A stretch of DNA of 64,000 nt from JAIRQK01 sp047974135 (GCA_047974135.1 JBKECC010000082.1:1-64000), one strand, 5' to 3'; positions 53,444 through 62,770 are shown, counted from the stretch's first letter. Made by a program: numbers and translations. The notes: a model not told the origin generated them from the sequence alone.

Positions 53444-54214
53444 ATGATTAAAATCGGTATTCACGGCTCAACGGGAAGAGTTGGCAAAACACTTATAGAA
53501 AATCTAAAAAACGATAAAAACGCGGAGGTTTCATGCCTTCACGCGATAGACAAATTTAGTTTCAATATAGATAAAAACATAAAAGTCACAGATAGTTTAG
53601 AAGTTTTATTTGAAAATAGTGATGTGATTATAGATTTTACTTCACCATCTGGCACAACAGCACTATTAAAATATGCGCAAAGTTGCCCAAAACCTCTTGT
53701 TATTGGGACAACTGGTCTTGACGTTGAACAACTCTCATTTTTAAATAGAGTATCAGATAAAATGCCAATTTTATATTCAACAAATATGTCTTTAGGGGTT
53801 GCGGTTTTAAATCGTTTAGTTGCTCTTGCATCTAGTGCTCTTGGGGATTACGATATAGAGATAGTAGAACAACATCACAGACATAAAAAAGATGCACCAA
53901 GTGGAACAGCATTGACTTTGGGAGAATTTGCAGCTCACGCTCGTGGACTTGATCTTGCAAAGGTGAGAATAAGTGGGCGCGATGGGTTAATCGGCGAGAG
54001 AACAAAAGATGAGATAGCTATAATGGCACTTCGTGGCGGAGATATAGTTGGTCGACATACGGTTGGTTTTTACAATGATGGTGAATTTATAGAGTTAAAT
54101 CATACAGCAACAAGCCGTGATACTTTTGCAAAAGGTGCTATAAAAGCAGCCAAATGGATAGTAAAACAACCAAATGGACAGTATCACATAAGTGATTGTT
54201 TAGGTTTAAATTAA
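53444..54214 (+). CDS. dapB: 4-hydroxy-tetrahydrodipicolinate reductase
   Basis: A 256-residue enzyme of lysine and peptidoglycan precursor synthesis. NAD(P) site GIHGSTGRVGK (5-15), DFTSPSGT, VIGTTGL, and the substrate motif EQHHRHKKDAPSGTA (about 144-158). Confidence 0.96.
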   Translation: MIKIGIHGSTGRVGKTLIENLKNDKNAEVSCLHAIDKFSFNIDKNIKVTDSLEVLFENSDVIIDFTSPSGTTALLKYAQSCPKPLVIGTTGLDVEQLSFLNRVSDKMPILYSTNMSLGVAVLNRLVALASSALGDYDIEIVEQHHRHKKDAPSGTALTLGEFAAHARGLDLAKVRISGRDGLIGERTKDEIAIMALRGGDIVGRHTVGFYNDGEFIELNHTATSRDTFAKGAIKAAKWIVKQPNGQYHISDCLGLN

Positions 54215-54226
54215 AAGGGAAAGTTT

Positions 54227-55564
54227 ATGTGTGCTATTGTAGGAGTTATAAATTCAAAAGAGGCAGCTAAAGTATCGTATTATGCACTTTTTGCTATGCA
54301 ACATCGTGGACAAGAAGCAACTGGCATTAGTGCATGTAATGATGACAAGATTAAAACTATTAAAAATAGAGGTTTAGTTACTGATGTTTTTCATGAAGAG
54401 TCTTTTGAAGTACTAAAAGGAAGTATGGCAGTTGGTCACAACCGTTATTCAACAGCTGGAAATGACTCTATTTTAGATGCACAACCAGTTTTTGCAAGAT
54501 ACTCTCTTGGGGAAATCTCTGTTGTTCACAATGGAAATCTTATAAACAAAAATGAAGTAAGAACAAATCTAATAGAAGATGGAGCTATTTTCCAATCTTC
54601 GATGGATACAGAAAATATAGTACATTTAATAGCAAAAAGCAAAAAAGAGCATTTGCAAGAGAGAATAGTTGAAATGCTAGATGTCATAAAAGGTGCTTAC
54701 TGCTTACTTATACTTTCTCGCCACAAAATGTTTGCTATAAGAGACAAATATGGTGTTCGTCCACTGTCTCTTGGAAAATTAAAAGATGGTGGATATATAG
54801 TTGCAAGCGAAACATGTGCTTTTGACTTGGTGGGAGCCTCGTTTGTTAGAGATGTAAAACCAGGAGAGATGATAGTATTTGAAGCTGGCAAAGATGAGTA
54901 CAAAAGCATACAACTTTTTGAGCCAGATCCTAGAATCTGCGCATTTGAATTTATATATTTCGCTAGACCAGATAGTGTGATTGAAGGCAAAAGTGTTTAT
55001 CACGCAAGAATTAAAATGGGAAAGGCTCTAGCTCGTGCTTCAAAAATCAAAGCAGATTATGTTATACCCGTTCCAGATAGTGGTGTTGCTGCAGCTCTTG
55101 GATTTTCAAAAGAGAGTGGTATACCGTTTGAAAATGGAATAGTGAGAAATCACTATGTTGGTAGAACTTTCATTGAGCCAACGCAAGAGATGAGAAATTT
55201 AAAAGTAAAACTAAAACTATCTCCAATTTCATCACTTTTGAAAGATAAAAGTATAGTTGTTGTTGATGACAGTATAGTTCGTGGAACTACTTCAAAGAAG
55301 ATAGTAGAACTTTTAAGAAATGCAGGAGCAAAAGAGGTTCACATGAGAATAGCTGCTCCAACCATCAAACATCCATGTCGTTATGGTATTGATACACCAA
55401 GCTATAAAGAGTTAATTTCTGCAAACAAAACCGAAGAAGAGGTAAGAGAGTATATAGGCGCTGATTCGCTTGAATTTTTAAGTATAGACGCTCTGGTGAA
55501 AAGTCTTGGAGACGAGAGAAAGTATTCATTGGTAAGCTTTGACGGTAACTACTTTATCAAATAA
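54227..55564 (+). CDS. purF: Amidophosphoribosyltransferase
   Basis: A 445-residue enzyme of purine synthesis. Catalytic Cys directly follows Met (MCAIVGV), so no propeptide. Glutaminase residues RGQEATG and NRYSTAG; PRPP site VVVDDSIVRGTTSKK (about 345-359). Its last 26 bases overlap the radical SAM gene. Confidence 0.96.
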   Translation: MCAIVGVINSKEAAKVSYYALFAMQHRGQEATGISACNDDKIKTIKNRGLVTDVFHEESFEVLKGSMAVGHNRYSTAGNDSILDAQPVFARYSLGEISVVHNGNLINKNEVRTNLIEDGAIFQSSMDTENIVHLIAKSKKEHLQERIVEMLDVIKGAYCLLILSRHKMFAIRDKYGVRPLSLGKLKDGGYIVASETCAFDLVGASFVRDVKPGEMIVFEAGKDEYKSIQLFEPDPRICAFEFIYFARPDSVIEGKSVYHARIKMGKALARASKIKADYVIPVPDSGVAAALGFSKESGIPFENGIVRNHYVGRTFIEPTQEMRNLKVKLKLSPISSLLKDKSIVVVDDSIVRGTTSKKIVELLRNAGAKEVHMRIAAPTIKHPCRYGIDTPSYKELISANKTEEEVREYIGADSLEFLSIDALVKSLGDERKYSLVSFDGNYFIK

Positions 55565-56531
55565 ACAAAATCTGCAAGAAATCCTAACAATTGGTAGGTA
55601 TTTTAGAAGAAAATATGACACAAATGTTTTTAAAGTGCCTATCTCAATTTCAGGATTTACTTGTCCAAATATAGATGGAACAGTTGCCAAGGGTGGCTGT
55701 ATTTACTGCGAAAATGAGTCATTTAGCCCAAATCTTACAAAGGCTATGAATAGATTTAAGTTAAATCCACAAGTAAAAGAAAATCCTTTCATTGATGCGC
55801 AGCTAAATCAACTTGAAGAGCAATACACAAAAACAAAGATAAAACTCGCCAAAAAACATAATGCAAAAAAGTTTATAGTCTATTTTCAATCTTTTACCAA
55901 CACTTACGCACCATTTTCTACACTTAAAGCCTTATATGACAAAGCTTTTGCACTTCCTGATATGATAGGTATAAGCATAGGAACAAGAAGCGATAGTATA
56001 AATGAAGAGATTTTGTCTTACTTAAAAGAAAAAAGCGAGAAGGAAAATAAAGAGGTTTGGATAGAGTACGGCGTACAATCTATCTATGATGAAACCCTGA
56101 AACTTATAAACCGTGGTCATGGCTTTGAAAATGCAAAAGAGTGGATTTTAAAAACCAAAGAGTATGGATTAAACGTTTGTGCTCATGTGATATTTGGACT
56201 GCCAAATGAAACACAAGAGATGATGTTGAACTCTTTTAAAGCAGTTTGTGATATAAGAGTAAATTCCATAAAAATTCACCCTTTATACATCACAAAACAT
56301 ACAAGACTTGCAAGCCTTTATAAAAAAGGTGAATTTGTTCCAATGAGTGAAGAGTTTTACCTTGATACTTTAGTAAAAGCTGTAAAAATGATGCCTAAAG
56401 ATATCGTTTTGCAACGCATAACAGCAGGAGTTCCTGATGATACGCTTTTGTCACCTTCTTGGTGTTACGAGCCTCATACACAGAAAAACAATGCTAAAAA
56501 CGCACTAAAAAAAGCTGGATTTTTGTATTAA
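55539..56531 (+). CDS. TIGR01212/YhcC-family radical SAM protein
   Basis: A 330-residue protein. Cluster Cys residues in FTCPNIDGT and GGCIYCEN (C-x11-C-x2-C, about 41-56), VYFQSFTNTYAP, QSIYDETLKLINRGH and the conserved end LSPSWCYEPHTQ... fit the YhcC family, whose substrate is uncertain. TTG start inside purF. A 10-bp hairpin follows the stop. Confidence 0.88.
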   Translation: MTVTTLSNKQNLQEILTIGRYFRRKYDTNVFKVPISISGFTCPNIDGTVAKGGCIYCENESFSPNLTKAMNRFKLNPQVKENPFIDAQLNQLEEQYTKTKIKLAKKHNAKKFIVYFQSFTNTYAPFSTLKALYDKAFALPDMIGISIGTRSDSINEEILSYLKEKSEKENKEVWIEYGVQSIYDETLKLINRGHGFENAKEWILKTKEYGLNVCAHVIFGLPNETQEMMLNSFKAVCDIRVNSIKIHPLYITKHTRLASLYKKGEFVPMSEEFYLDTLVKAVKMMPKDIVLQRITAGVPDDTLLSPSWCYEPHTQKNNAKNALKKAGFLY

Positions 56532-56554
56532 ATCCTTTTACATATAAAAGGATT
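56531..56554 (+). terminator. Hairpin after the radical SAM gene
   Basis: AATCCTTTTA (56531-56540), loop CATA, TAAAAGGATT (56545-56554): a perfect 10-bp stem starting at the stop codon. Its centre TTTTACATATAAAA differs by one base from the common palindrome. No strong T-run follows. An exact palindrome lies at 56575. Confidence 0.5.
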
Positions 56555-56617
56555 TGAGAATTTTGATAATATGTTTACATGTAAAGATTGGGTATTTGCA
56601 AATATTTTTTCGTTTTT

Positions 56618-56845
56618 TTAAGCGTTAGCGAACTTATCAACTACGTATTTTACTTCACTTTCATCTGTTAGTGAAACTTTTGCTTTGTCGTCTGTTATTT
56701 TGTAGTCATAACATTTAACTTCTGTTCCAAATTTTTTATTCAAAAACTCATAAATATCTTTTCTTAGTCTACTTTTGTTGTCTTTTTTAAACTCTTCAAG
56801 AGCATCAAGAACTGCTTTTTTTGTAATCTTTGCAACTTTTGCCAT
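56618..56845 (-). CDS. Small conserved protein of unknown function
   Basis: A 75-residue protein starting MAKVAKITKKAVLDALEEF. I chose this ATG (56845) because GGGAG lies 7 nt upstream; an upstream in-frame ATG at 56890 adds a Cys-rich stretch without a ribosome site. It has a helical, Lys-rich N-terminus and a beta-strand C-terminal half. No family recognised. Monocistronic. Confidence 0.65.
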   Translation of the reverse strand: MAKVAKITKKAVLDALEEFKKDNKSRLRKDIYEFLNKKFGTEVKCYDYKITDDKAKVSLTDESEVKYVVDKFANA

Positions 56846-56943
56846 AGCACATCTCCCTTTTAAATTTGTATATTTGCAAATACAAAACAAATTATATCAT
56901 TGAAAGATAATTTTTAAAAGAGTTTTATTTTATTTAAACTTTA

Positions 56944-57696
56944 TCAATTCATCAAAATCTTTATAAAAAGCAAGATGAGCACAAAAATTATCGCATATCT
57001 TATGATTGTAACACCTTTTTTTATAACAAGTCCAGCTCCAACGTAGCTACCAAGCATGCTAAATATGCAAGCACATATTCCAAGAGGAAGTAAAACGTAA
57101 CCATTATACAAAAAGACTACAAGAGCAGAAAAACTTGATGTGAGATTTACCAATCTTGAATTTCCAGTTGCTATTTTAGGGTCAATTTTTGCAATGCTTA
57201 TATAAGCAATCACTAAAAATGTTCCAGTGCCAGGTCCAAAAAAACCGTCATAGATGCCGATAAAAAATGAAACTAAAGCAGAGTAGATAAGTGCTTTTTG
57301 TTTTGAGATATCAGTGGTCGTTTGTGTAAAACTTTTTTTCTTAAATATGTAAATAGCGACCAATGGAAGAGTTGCAAGCAAAAACTTATTCATGAAACTC
57401 TCACTAATTTCGATAACTATATTTGCCCCTACAAAAGAACCTATAAGTGCACAAAAAATTGATGGGATTGCCAATTTAAAATCTATAAAGCCATTTTTGT
57501 AGTATCTAAAAACAGATACTATTGAACCAAGCGTAGAGCTTAGTTTATTTGTTCCAAGTGCAAAATGCATAGGAATGCCAGCAATTAAATATGCAGGAAG
57601 TGCTATAAGTCCTCCGCCTCCAGCGATTGCATTAACAAACCCAGCAAAAAATATGAGAGGACATACTATGAAATAACTATAAAGCTCAACTTCCAT
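56944..57696 (-). CDS. TSUP (TauE/SafE) family membrane permease
   Basis: A 250-residue protein with about eight hydrophobic helices. The family motif NAIAGGGGLIALPAYL (about 23-38) and a second copy FGPGTGTFLVIAYI are present. TSUP proteins move sulfur or carbon oxyanions; the substrate is unknown here. On this strand its ribosome site AAAGG is continuous with a palindrome (57706-57715). Confidence 0.85.
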   Translation of the reverse strand: MEVELYSYFIVCPLIFFAGFVNAIAGGGGLIALPAYLIAGIPMHFALGTNKLSSTLGSIVSVFRYYKNGFIDFKLAIPSIFCALIGSFVGANIVIEISESFMNKFLLATLPLVAIYIFKKKSFTQTTTDISKQKALIYSALVSFFIGIYDGFFGPGTGTFLVIAYISIAKIDPKIATGNSRLVNLTSSFSALVVFLYNGYVLLPLGICACIFSMLGSYVGAGLVIKKGVTIIRYAIIFVLILLFIKILMN

Positions 57697-57720
57697 AAGA
57701 TGCCTTTACATGTAAAAAGG
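57697..57720 (-). promoter_or_regulatory. Palindrome fused to the Shine-Dalgarno of the TSUP gene
   Basis: Read on the minus strand: TTTACATGTAAAGG, then 6 nt, then ATG. It fills almost the whole 24-bp gap between hisIE and the permease gene. Confidence 0.6.
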
Positions 57721-58392
57721 TTATTTCTTTGTTCTGTTGTTTTTCTCTTCTATGCCACTAAGTCCAAAGCGTCTGGCTAGCTCTTGCTCAAGTCTATCTG
57801 GATGTATATTTTTGTCGCCAAGAGCAACTAACATGTGAAAAAGAAGGTCAGCACCTTCGTAGATTATCTCATTTTCTTTATTGTCTTTTACTGCAAAGGT
57901 AAACTCTCCAGCTTCTTCAACAACTTTCTTTAAGTATGAATTTTCACCTTTACTTAAAAGTTTTGCAACGTAAGAAGTTTCAGGATTTGCGTTTTTTCTC
58001 TCCAATATAGTGTGATAAAGTTTATCTAAAACCCCATAATGCAAGATGGTTTGTGTGTCAATGTTTTCATTTTTTTCTTTACATGTAAAAGCGTCTGTAA
58101 AAAAGCAACTTTTGTGTCCCGTGTGACAAGCAACGCCTATTTGCTCTACTTTCAAAAGAATAGTGTCAGCGTCACAATCAAGAATCATCTCTTTGATATT
58201 TTGGATATTTCCACTACTCTCACCTTTTTTCCAAATTCTCTGTTTAGAGCGTGAGAAGTAGTGGGCTATGCCAGTTTGTTGTGAAAGATTAAAAGCTTCT
58301 TCATTCATGTAGGCAAGCATCAAAACTTCATTGGTTACTATATCTTGTGCGATTGCTGGCACAAGTGGTGTTTTACTCCAATCAATTTTCAA
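57721..58392 (-). CDS. hisI: Bifunctional phosphoribosyl-AMP cyclohydrolase/phosphoribosyl-ATP pyrophosphatase
   Basis: A 223-residue HisIE fusion (steps 2 and 3 of histidine synthesis). HisI part: DWSKTPLVPAIAQD, DCDADTILLKVEQIGVACHTGHKSCFF (metal Asp, Cys and His, about 72-99). HisE part from about 120: HTILERK, VVEEAGEF, EGADLLFHMLVAL. The palindrome at 58079 encodes FTCK exactly in the linker between the two domains. Confidence 0.95.
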   Translation of the reverse strand: MKIDWSKTPLVPAIAQDIVTNEVLMLAYMNEEAFNLSQQTGIAHYFSRSKQRIWKKGESSGNIQNIKEMILDCDADTILLKVEQIGVACHTGHKSCFFTDAFTCKEKNENIDTQTILHYGVLDKLYHTILERKNANPETSYVAKLLSKGENSYLKKVVEEAGEFTFAVKDNKENEIIYEGADLLFHMLVALGDKNIHPDRLEQELARRFGLSGIEEKNNRTKK

Positions 58393-58408
58393 TGCTTATC
58401 CTTTTTGT

Positions 58409-59554
58409 TTATTGACCTACGGATGTAGTTTTTTGTTTATTTTTTGAATCAACCCAAATATTTGGAACTGCACCGCCTGGTGTTAAGAAAATTTGAGCAT
58501 CTTTATTGTCACGAAGTGCTTCGTTAAATTTTAATTGTGTCTCAATTTGTCTAAGTTCTAAAAGTTGACCTGTTAAGCTTTTTGCAACTTCTTTGTTTGC
58601 GTAGGCATTTGCATCAGCTTCAATTTTTACAGCATCAGCCTTACCTTGAGCTCTTGCTTTTGCAGCATTTGCTTCACCTTCTGCTTGAGCTACAAGTTTT
58701 TCAGCTTCTTGTTTTGCCCTCTGTACTTCATTTCTTGCAACTTCAGCTTGTTGTCTTGCTATTTGTACTCTCTCTATTTGTTCTCTGATATTTTTAGGCA
58801 AAATAATTTCACGAAGTTGAATTGAAGTAACGATAACGGGACTATTTTTTTGTGCTTGTATACTATTTATGATACCAGCTTTGATTTCATCTGCAAATTC
58901 GCTTCTTTTTTGTGGAATATCTTCCGCGTTATACTTTCCTGCTATTTCACGAACAACTTCACGAACCGTTGGGTCGATTATCTTGTTTTCCCAGTTTAAA
59001 CCCCACTCAGCTATTGTGTTTGGAGCGTTTGTTCTGTCAAGTTGATACTGTATAGAAAGATCTATGTTAAAGTCCAAGTTTCTTGCATCTTTTGCTGAAA
59101 TAGCCTCTTTGTTTATGATAGAAGCAACGGCGCTTGAATCACCACTTGAACTAAAAACTTTTTGCTGAGACTGTCCAATGCCACCAAGTTGTTCGGTTGA
59201 GCTGTAACTCATCATTCTAACTTTTGCATCAACTACAATGATATCTTGTAAGATTGGCATAAAGAAGTGAAGACCAGGAGCCAATGTATTTGGTGAATAA
59301 ACACCTGTTGTTACTCTGATTCCAAGCTCGCCCGAGTTTACAATCTTAAATGGTCTTGCCATGATAAGAAGTACTAAAACAACTGCTATGATGATAAAAG
59401 GCATAGCTTTTTTACTGTTAAAATCAACTTGAGGCATCTTCATGTTGAAGTTGTTGCCGCTTCCACCTCCAGAGTTTTGGTTATTGTTATCACCGCCACC
59501 GCCACTGTTTCCACCGTTTCTTTTTTTGAAATAATCATTCAAATCAGCTGGCAT
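58409..59554 (-). CDS. SPFH/Band 7 membrane protein, HflK/HflC-like
   Basis: A 381-residue protein. Gly/Asn-rich N-terminus (about 12-36), one transmembrane helix (about 51-66), an SPFH domain (about 70-260) and a coiled coil with repeated QA/EA pairs (about 265-330). The N-terminus and order resemble HflK, which modulates the FtsH protease; no second hflC gene lies beside it. Confidence 0.82.
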   Translation of the reverse strand: MPADLNDYFKKRNGGNSGGGGDNNNQNSGGGSGNNFNMKMPQVDFNSKKAMPFIIIAVVLVLLIMARPFKIVNSGELGIRVTTGVYSPNTLAPGLHFFMPILQDIIVVDAKVRMMSYSSTEQLGGIGQSQQKVFSSSGDSSAVASIINKEAISAKDARNLDFNIDLSIQYQLDRTNAPNTIAEWGLNWENKIIDPTVREVVREIAGKYNAEDIPQKRSEFADEIKAGIINSIQAQKNSPVIVTSIQLREIILPKNIREQIERVQIARQQAEVARNEVQRAKQEAEKLVAQAEGEANAAKARAQGKADAVKIEADANAYANKEVAKSLTGQLLELRQIETQLKFNEALRDNKDAQIFLTPGGAVPNIWVDSKNKQKTTSVGQ

Positions 59555-59567
59555 ATATCTATTTCCT

Positions 59568-60488
59568 TTATTTTATATAAGTTAAAAAGTGCTCAAAACT
59601 TTTATCACGCCCGTAAACAACGTCAAAATATGCACTTTGTAATTTTTCAGTTATAGCTCCTCGTTTACCACATCCGATATCTCTTCCATCTACATTTCTA
59701 ATTGGTGTGATTTCAGCAGCAGTTCCCGTGAAAAACGCTTCATCAGCAGTATAAACTTCATCTCTTGTTATCTTTCTTCTAACAAGTGGAATGTTTAGTT
59801 TTTTAGCAATTTGGATAGTTGTATCTTGAGTGATGCTGTTCAGTGAGTAATCATTTGGTGGAGAGATTAAAACTCCATTTTTTACCATGAAAAAGCACTC
59901 GCCACTACCTTCAGCTACAAATCCTTCTTCATCTAAAAGCAACGCCTCATCATATCCAGCATCAACTGCTTCTTCATTTGCCATTTGCGAATTTAGATAG
60001 TTTGCAGCAGCTTTTGCTTTGCCCATAGTTGATTTTACAGAATATCTTGAGTATGATGAAATTTTAACTTTAATTCCGTTTGTGATTCCATCATCTCCTA
60101 AGTAACTACCCCATTCCCATGTTGCTACGATAACTTGTCTTGGAGCTCCTTTTGGGCTAACTCCCATCTTTCCATATCCTAAAAATATAAGTGGTCTGAT
60201 ATAAACATTTCCGTCATATTTGTTTGCACTTAATACATCGATTTGAGCTTGTTCTAACTCTTCAAGCGAGTATTTTGGAGTTATTAGAGTGATTTTAGCA
60301 GAATCCAGCAATCTCTTAGTGTGATCGCGAAGTCTAAAAATCGCCAATCCCTTATCTGTTTTATAAGCTCTTGTTCCTTCAAATACTGCATTTCCATAGT
60401 GAAGAGTATGTGTTAAAACGTGAACTTTTGCCTCATCCCAAGGAATTAATTTGCCATCCATCCAAATAAATTCAGATTTTTTTAACAT
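59568..60488 (-). CDS. ilvE: Branched-chain amino acid aminotransferase
   Basis: A 306-residue class IV aminotransferase. EGTRAYKT (about 38-45), the PLP Lys in MGKAKAAANYLNSQ (about 156-169), EALLLDEEGFVAEGSGECFF, and TGTAAEITPI near the C-terminus. Normal length. Confidence 0.95.
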   Translation of the reverse strand: MLKKSEFIWMDGKLIPWDEAKVHVLTHTLHYGNAVFEGTRAYKTDKGLAIFRLRDHTKRLLDSAKITLITPKYSLEELEQAQIDVLSANKYDGNVYIRPLIFLGYGKMGVSPKGAPRQVIVATWEWGSYLGDDGITNGIKVKISSYSRYSVKSTMGKAKAAANYLNSQMANEEAVDAGYDEALLLDEEGFVAEGSGECFFMVKNGVLISPPNDYSLNSITQDTTIQIAKKLNIPLVRRKITRDEVYTADEAFFTGTAAEITPIRNVDGRDIGCGKRGAITEKLQSAYFDVVYGRDKSFEHFLTYIK

Positions 60489-60593
60489 TGTTTTGCCTTC
60501 ATTTTTAAAGTCTGTTTGTTATTAAAGTTTAAATACTACCTAAAAAATAATTAAAAGCACTTTTATAAACATAGCCATATAAGATTAATTGGC

Positions 60594-60635
60594 TATAATT
60601 TTGCACTTAAAGCTTACATGTAAAAGGAAAAAACG
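60594..60635 (+). promoter_or_regulatory. Promoter and palindrome leader of the tautomerase gene
   Basis: TATAAT (60594-60599), then an exact TTACATGTAA (60614-60623) that would lie just after the transcription start, then AAAAGGA (60622-60628) continuous with it, 7 nt from the ATG. So the palindrome is in the leader, touching the ribosome site. Confidence 0.6.
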
Positions 60636-60854
60636 ATGCCTTATGTAAATATAAAAATCACAAAAGAGGGTGCAACTGCCAAACAAAAAGCAGAATTAAT
60701 CAGTGGAGTTACAAAGCTTCTAGTAGATGTTTTGGGCAAAAACCCAAAAACTACAGTTGTTGTGATAGACGAAGTTGAAACTGACAATTGGGGTATTGGT
60801 GGCGAAGTAGTTACTGATATAAGAGCAAAAGTAAAACAAGCTCAAAAATGCTAA
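60636..60854 (+). CDS. 4-oxalocrotonate tautomerase family protein (DmpI-like)
   Basis: A 72-residue tautomerase with the catalytic Pro exposed after Met removal (MPYVNIKIT) and the core VVVIDEVETDNWGIGG. The physiological substrate is unknown. Overlaps the next gene by 7 nt. Confidence 0.9.
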   Translation: MPYVNIKITKEGATAKQKAELISGVTKLLVDVLGKNPKTTVVVIDEVETDNWGIGGEVVTDIRAKVKQAQKC

Positions 60855-61735
60855 AAATCCCGCTTTCTTGCTTTAATATTTCAAACTATTTAACTACTTT
60901 TAAAATAGAAAATTTTTATCCTATTAACTACTCTGTTTATGATGAGCAAGCTATAAATATATTTTTTAGGAATAAAGATTGGCGAAGTGAAGCGATAGAT
61001 TTTAAAGTTTTAAGCATAAGTGTTGATTTTTTTAAAGGGGATATTTTTGGAGTCGAGATTTATGAGATTGGAAAGCAGACAAGAAAGCTTTGGCATTTTA
61101 AAGAGTTTAAAGATGGCTATTTATTTTTAGGTGCAAATGTAACACAAGAAAATAATTATCATGAAGTAAATGCTATAATTTACGACAAAAGCTTTCAATT
61201 ACAAAATGAATTTTCTCTTGGAAATGGTGTTGAAGATATCTTGATAAACAGAAAAAATGAGATAGTCGTTAGTTACTGTGATGAGGGAGTTTATGGCGAT
61301 TTTGGAGTTAGTTCACACGGAGTTGTAAAGTTTTCAACAAGTGGTGAATTGCTTTGGGTAAATACAAAGCATAGAATTGATGATTGTTACGCTATAAACT
61401 TTGATAGTGATGAAAATCTGTGGTTTTACTATTATGATGATTTTTATTTAATTAAAACAAATTTTGAAAAAGAGAGTATTTATGACCCCAATATTACTGG
61501 TTCAAAAACATTTATGTTAAACAAAAAAATAGATAAAATCATCATGGATAAAGGGTATGATAAGCATGACAAATTTGTTGTAAAGTCTATAAAAGAGGGC
61601 AAATTTGATAAAGGTGAAGAGGTTTTGTTTGCATGTAAAGATATTGAAATAAAGCCACAAACATATCTTTTTTATAAATCTTCGATTTTATTTGTTGATA
61701 AAAATGAACTTTTTTTTGGAAAATGGCAAGATTAA
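60848..61735 (+). CDS. Unknown protein, possible beta-propeller
   Basis: A 295-residue soluble protein without signal peptide. Rich in Phe, Tyr, Asp and short beta strands with repeated patterns of the type NEIVVSYCDEGVYGD and DENLWFYYYDDFYLI, which suggest propeller blades. Segments like VSY.DEGV.G..G are shared with uncharacterised proteins in other bacteria. It is translated in overlap with the tautomerase gene. Function unknown. Confidence 0.6.
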   Translation: MLKIPLSCFNISNYLTTFKIENFYPINYSVYDEQAINIFFRNKDWRSEAIDFKVLSISVDFFKGDIFGVEIYEIGKQTRKLWHFKEFKDGYLFLGANVTQENNYHEVNAIIYDKSFQLQNEFSLGNGVEDILINRKNEIVVSYCDEGVYGDFGVSSHGVVKFSTSGELLWVNTKHRIDDCYAINFDSDENLWFYYYDDFYLIKTNFEKESIYDPNITGSKTFMLNKKIDKIIMDKGYDKHDKFVVKSIKEGKFDKGEEVLFACKDIEIKPQTYLFYKSSILFVDKNELFFGKWQD

Positions 61736-61753
61736 ATTTTTAAGGAGAATATT

Positions 61754-62221
61754 ATGTTAAAAGTAGGCGACAATGCACCAAGCTTTAGCTTGAACGATCA
61801 AGATAGTAAAACAGTAACGCTGCAAAGCGTAAAAGGAAAATGGGTAGTTTTATACTTTTATCCAAAAGATGATACTCCAGGCTGCACAAAAGAAGCTTGT
61901 AGTTTTACTTCAAATTTACCAGATTTTGATGGGCTTGACGCGGTTATTTTAGGTGTGAGTAATGATGATGAAAAATCTCACCAAGATTTTATAAAAAAAT
62001 ACAAATTAAAAATCACACTTCTCTCTGACGTGTTAGCCAAAACGTCAAAAGATTACGATGTATATAAACTTGTAAACAAAGACGGCAAGGATATGATGAG
62101 AATAGTGAGAGCCACTTTTATAATAAATCCTGATGGAAAAATAGCAAAAACATGGTACACAGTAAGCGTTGATGAGCATGTTGAAGATGTTAGAGACTCG
62201 CTAAAAGAGTTACAAAAATAG
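61754..62221 (+). CDS. bcp: Thiol peroxidase, Bcp/PrxQ family (first copy)
   Basis: A 155-residue peroxiredoxin. Peroxidatic C44 and resolving C49 in TPGCTKEAC place it in the intramolecular-disulfide PrxQ type. It should reduce peroxides using thioredoxin. AAGGAG precedes the ATG. A palindrome begins 2 bp after its stop. Confidence 0.93.
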   Translation: MLKVGDNAPSFSLNDQDSKTVTLQSVKGKWVVLYFYPKDDTPGCTKEACSFTSNLPDFDGLDAVILGVSNDDEKSHQDFIKKYKLKITLLSDVLAKTSKDYDVYKLVNKDGKDMMRIVRATFIINPDGKIAKTWYTVSVDEHVEDVRDSLKELQK

Positions 62222-62223
62222 AC

Positions 62224-62242
62224 TTACATGTAAGGATAAATC
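62224..62242 (+). promoter_or_regulatory. Palindrome fused to the Shine-Dalgarno of the DfsB-like gene
   Basis: CTTACATGTAAGGA, then 6 nt, then the GTG start. The palindrome's right arm provides TAAGGA. Confidence 0.6.
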
Positions 62243-62770
62243 GTGCCAAGAGCTTTGAGAAAAGATGAACTAATAAAATCTTCCCATGAGGCTTTTGATA
62301 AGCTTTGGATTTTAGTAGAGTCTATGAGCAGTGAAGAAAAAACAGCTTCGTTTTTGTTTGAAGATAGAGATAAAAACTTGCGTGATGTTTTTATACATCT
62401 CTACGAGTGGCATCAGTTATTGTTAAAATGGGTTAAGGCAAATAAAAATGGCGATAAAAAACCATTTTTGCCTGAACCTTATAGCTGGAAAACATACCCA
62501 AAAATGAATATAGAATTTTGGGAAAAACACCAAAATACGCCTCATAAAGATTCTGTAAAAATGCTCAAAAATAGCCACGAAGATGTTATGAGCTTGGCTA
62601 AAAGTTTTTCAAATGATGAACTTTTTACTAAAAAATATTTTTCTTGGACTGGAAGTACGAGCTTGGGAAGTTATTTTGTTTCCGCTACTTCGAGTCACTA
62701 CGAATGGGCTATAAAAAAGATAAAAAAACAGATAAAAGAGTTAAAAAAATTTAAAGGAGAAAAACAATGA
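62243..62770 (+). CDS. ClbS/DfsB family four-helix protein
   Basis: A 175-residue DinB-like helical-bundle protein (DUF1706). RALRKDELIKSSHEAFDKLW at the start, HLYEWHQLLLKWV (about 51-63) and SHYEWAIKKIKKQIK at the end match the family. Some members protect from genotoxins or metabolise small molecules; the role here is unknown. It lies between two bcp genes and overlaps the second by 4 nt. Confidence 0.85.
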   Translation: MPRALRKDELIKSSHEAFDKLWILVESMSSEEKTASFLFEDRDKNLRDVFIHLYEWHQLLLKWVKANKNGDKKPFLPEPYSWKTYPKMNIEFWEKHQNTPHKDSVKMLKNSHEDVMSLAKSFSNDELFTKKYFSWTGSTSLGSYFVSATSSHYEWAIKKIKKQIKELKKFKGEKQ

